DNA of 8,082 bases from JAKAWM01 sp049966695 (GTDB lineage: Bacteria > Actinomycetota > Acidimicrobiia > Acidimicrobiales > Palsa-688): positions 1 through 8,082 of the forward strand of contig JBMFUG010000101.1 of the NCBI GenBank assembly GCA_049966695.1. The letters run 5' to 3'. Both the position numbers and the translations under genes were made by a program. Shown piece by piece: positions 6,543-8,082 of this stretch (position 1 is its first letter; each line of letters begins with the position of its first letter). Under the pieces are notes generated by a model. The model made no database searches. It was not told where the DNA came from and saw only the letters and a program-made list of their open reading frames with translations.

Positions 6543-7231
6543 TATCGCTATTTCCTATAGAAGGCCTGCCCGAAGTGACGCCGGGCGACCAACTGGCCGA
6601 TATGATAACCGGCGCATTTGAGCTGCATGACTACGACGTCGTTGTCGTCACGCAAAAAGTCGTGTCAAAGGCCGAGGGCCGGCTGGTCGAGCTCGACCCG
6701 GCCGACACGACGGCCCGCCGCAGGTTGGTCTATAGCGAGAGCACCCGCGTGCTGAGAGAACGCGACGGGCTCATTATCTCCGAGACCCGCCATGGTTTTA
6801 TTTGCGCCAATGCAGGCGTAGACCTCTCGAACGTCAAAAACGGGCAAGCCGCTCTTTTGCCCCTTGACCCAGACCGCAGCGCTCGACGCCTTAGAGACGC
6901 AATGCAAGCCCGCACCGGAGCGGTCCTAGCCGTCATAATCTCCGACACATTCGGGCGAGCCTGGCGCTCAGGCCTGACTGATGTGGCGATCGGGTGCGCA
7001 GGCATCGCAGCGGTTGTCGACCTACGTGGCACCCCAGATGCCCTGGGCCGCGAGCTGGCTGTCACGCAGGTGTGCGTCGCCGACGAGATCGCGGGAGCCG
7101 CCGAGCTAGCCAAGGGCAAGGCCAACGGGGTACCTGCCGTCGTAGTGCGGGGCGTCCCCAAACCCTGGTTCCGCGAGTCCTCTGTGCGCGCAGAAATTGT
7201 CCGGCCGCACCAGCTCGACCTCTTCCGCTAG
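6539..7231 (+). CDS. cofE: Coenzyme F420-0:L-glutamate ligase CofE (stand-alone ligase domain)
   Basis: CofE uses GTP to add L-glutamate units (a gamma-linked tail) to F420-0 in the cytoplasm. Motifs in order: ISLFPIEGLPEVTPGD (residues 2-17), VVVTQKVVSKAEGR (35-48), ETRHGFICANAGVDLSNV (82-99), ISDTFGRAWRSGLTDVAIG (134-152), then GRELAVTQVCVADEIA and the AELAKGKANGVPAVVVRG segment. These include the conserved acidic residues (Asp136, Asp148) expected near the metal site. At 230 residues it covers the ligase domain only and lacks the C-terminal FMN-binding nitroreductase-like domain of mycobacterial FbiB. The frame is open back to 6434, but the ATG at 6539, overlapping the cofD stop as ATGA, matches the family N-terminus and implies translational coupling. 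Only 42 bases separate it from the convergent permease gene. Confidence 0.96.
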   Translation: MISLFPIEGLPEVTPGDQLADMITGAFELHDYDVVVVTQKVVSKAEGRLVELDPADTTARRRLVYSESTRVLRERDGLIISETRHGFICANAGVDLSNVKNGQAALLPLDPDRSARRLRDAMQARTGAVLAVIISDTFGRAWRSGLTDVAIGCAGIAAVVDLRGTPDALGRELAVTQVCVADEIAGAAELAKGKANGVPAVVVRGVPKPWFRESSVRAEIVRPHQLDLFR

Positions 7232-7237
7232 GGCCAG

Positions 7238-7273
7238 CCCGACTGTTGCCCTGACCGGCCAGCCGCAGTTGGG
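7238..7273 (+). terminator. Possible weak hairpin between the convergent cofE and permease genes
   Basis: CCCGACTG (7238-7245) can pair with CAGTTGGG (7266-7273) as an 8-bp stem with one G-U pair in plus-strand RNA, around a 20-base loop. No T-run follows. Its place between convergent genes fits a terminator, but the structure is weak, and in minus-strand RNA the wobble becomes an A-C mismatch. Confidence 0.2.
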
Positions 7274-8050
7274 TCACCTAGAGCGGCGCGACAACTGGTA
7301 CCAAGGGATCACGAGGCGCTGCACCACATAAGTGACCGCGAACAGCCCGATGCTCACGATAGCTGTCACGCCGACAGCAGCGTAAACAAGGTCCGTGCGG
7401 AACTGGTTGGCCTGCTCCGACATGAATATCCCCAGGCCAGACGAGGCGCCGACGTACTCAGCAAATATCGCCCCCACCACCGCATAAGTAATGGCGATGC
7501 GCAGGCCAGCAAAAAAGTACGGCAGCGCGCCAGGCAGCTCAAGCCGCCAAAAAAGGCCCCAGCGGTTGGCGCCCATCGACCGCAAAAGGTTCTTGGCGTC
7601 CCCTTCAGCCGCGTCGAAGCCTTCAGTCAAGCCCACAGTGACCGGGAAGAACGTCACGATAGCCACCACCACCAACTTCGGAAGCAGCCCAAAGCCAAGC
7701 CACAGGTCGATGATCGGTGCTATTGCCACCAGCGGCAGCGTTTGCGACACGATAAGAAAAGGGTAAAGAGCACGACGGCAGGGGCCCCATAATTGCATGA
7801 CCACCGCAAGGACAAAGGCGCAAACGAGCGACACCCCAAAACCGAGGAACGTCTCTTCCAAGGTTGGGACCGTATTGGCCCAGATCGCTGACCTCCAGTC
7901 CCAGCCTTGGCTGACGACCAGCCAAGGCGTGGGCAAGATCTGCGGGCGGACGTGGGCGGCGCTAGCCACTAGCTGCCAAAGGCCAAGGGCCACCGCAGCG
8001 ACTACCAATGGGGGCACAACGACACTGCCCGCCCTCCGAGACCTAGACAA
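7274..8050 (-). CDS. ABC transporter permease, SsuC/TauC/ThiX (BPD_transp_1) type
   Basis: A 258-residue integral membrane protein with about six membrane segments near residues 10-32, 66-88, 94-118, 121-141, 181-203 and 221-245. The cytoplasmic EAA loop, which contacts the ATPase, is at about 154-184: LLRSMGANRWGLFWRLELPGALP followed by FFAGLRIA. PQILPTPWLV (37-46) near the N-terminus and VSQTLPLVAIAPIIDLWLG (101-119) are typical of the nitrate/sulfonate/taurine and thiamine-precursor permeases. The substrate (sulfonate, pyrimidine precursor or other) cannot be assigned, because the ATPase and binding-protein genes are outside the window. The start is uncertain: TTG 8050 has AGGTGG about 11 bases upstream, but the frame remains open to the right edge, so the true start may lie beyond 8082. 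It ends 42 bases from the convergent cofE gene and is probably unrelated to F420 synthesis. Confidence 0.9.
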   Translation of the reverse strand: MSRSRRAGSVVVPPLVVAAVALGLWQLVASAAHVRPQILPTPWLVVSQGWDWRSAIWANTVPTLEETFLGFGVSLVCAFVLAVVMQLWGPCRRALYPFLIVSQTLPLVAIAPIIDLWLGFGLLPKLVVVAIVTFFPVTVGLTEGFDAAEGDAKNLLRSMGANRWGLFWRLELPGALPYFFAGLRIAITYAVVGAIFAEYVGASSGLGIFMSEQANQFRTDLVYAAVGVTAIVSIGLFAVTYVVQRLVIPWYQLSRRSR

Positions 8051-8082
8051 GGCCGGCGCCCCACCTGGAAAGGCCCTCAGCC

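Overview
The window comes from a high-GC actinobacterium-like chromosome. Coenzyme F420 genes (cofD, cofE), dense gene packing, frequent GTG/TTG starts and a very large fused glycosyltransferase-membrane protein all point that way. The closest fit from memory of family architecture is the Acidimicrobiia or a neighbouring deep actinobacterial class. That placement is an inference and was not tested by any search. No RNA gene, insertion sequence, phage gene or CRISPR array was seen.

Layout. Positions 1-3695 are a leftward (minus-strand) cell-surface glycan block read in the order GT4 glycosyltransferase, GDP-4-keto-6-deoxy-D-mannose reductase (rmd), then a GT2 glycosyltransferase fused to membrane segments that runs off the left edge. 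Positions 3679-7231 are a rightward block: a second GT4 glycosyltransferase, an RmlC-like cupin epimerase, cofD and cofE. The two blocks diverge from a point near 3690 where the two GT4 genes appear to overlap head to head. cupin-cofD and cofD-cofE are joined by 4-base stop/start overlaps, so they are very probably translationally coupled. At 7274-8050 a minus-strand ABC-transporter permease of the SsuC/TauC/ThiX type converges on cofE. Its own operon lies beyond the right edge.

How the genes may work together. Rmd makes GDP-D-rhamnose from the product of GDP-mannose 4,6-dehydratase (not in the window). The two GT4 enzymes and the membrane GT2 could assemble a rhamnose- or mannose-containing surface polymer. 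CofD joins a phospho-C3-acid unit to the deazaflavin Fo, and CofE adds the glutamate tail, giving F420. The cupin sits between the two themes: by family it is a sugar-nucleotide epimerase, yet it is coupled to cofD. Its active site departs from classical RmlC, so its substrate is open.

No clearly new system stands out. The items most worth a second look are the cupin-cofD coupling with a changed cupin active site, a Pro/Ala/Thr-rich insert inside CofD, the overlapping divergent glycosyltransferase starts, and a GCACG-repeat cluster in the only sizeable intergenic gap (4795-4929).
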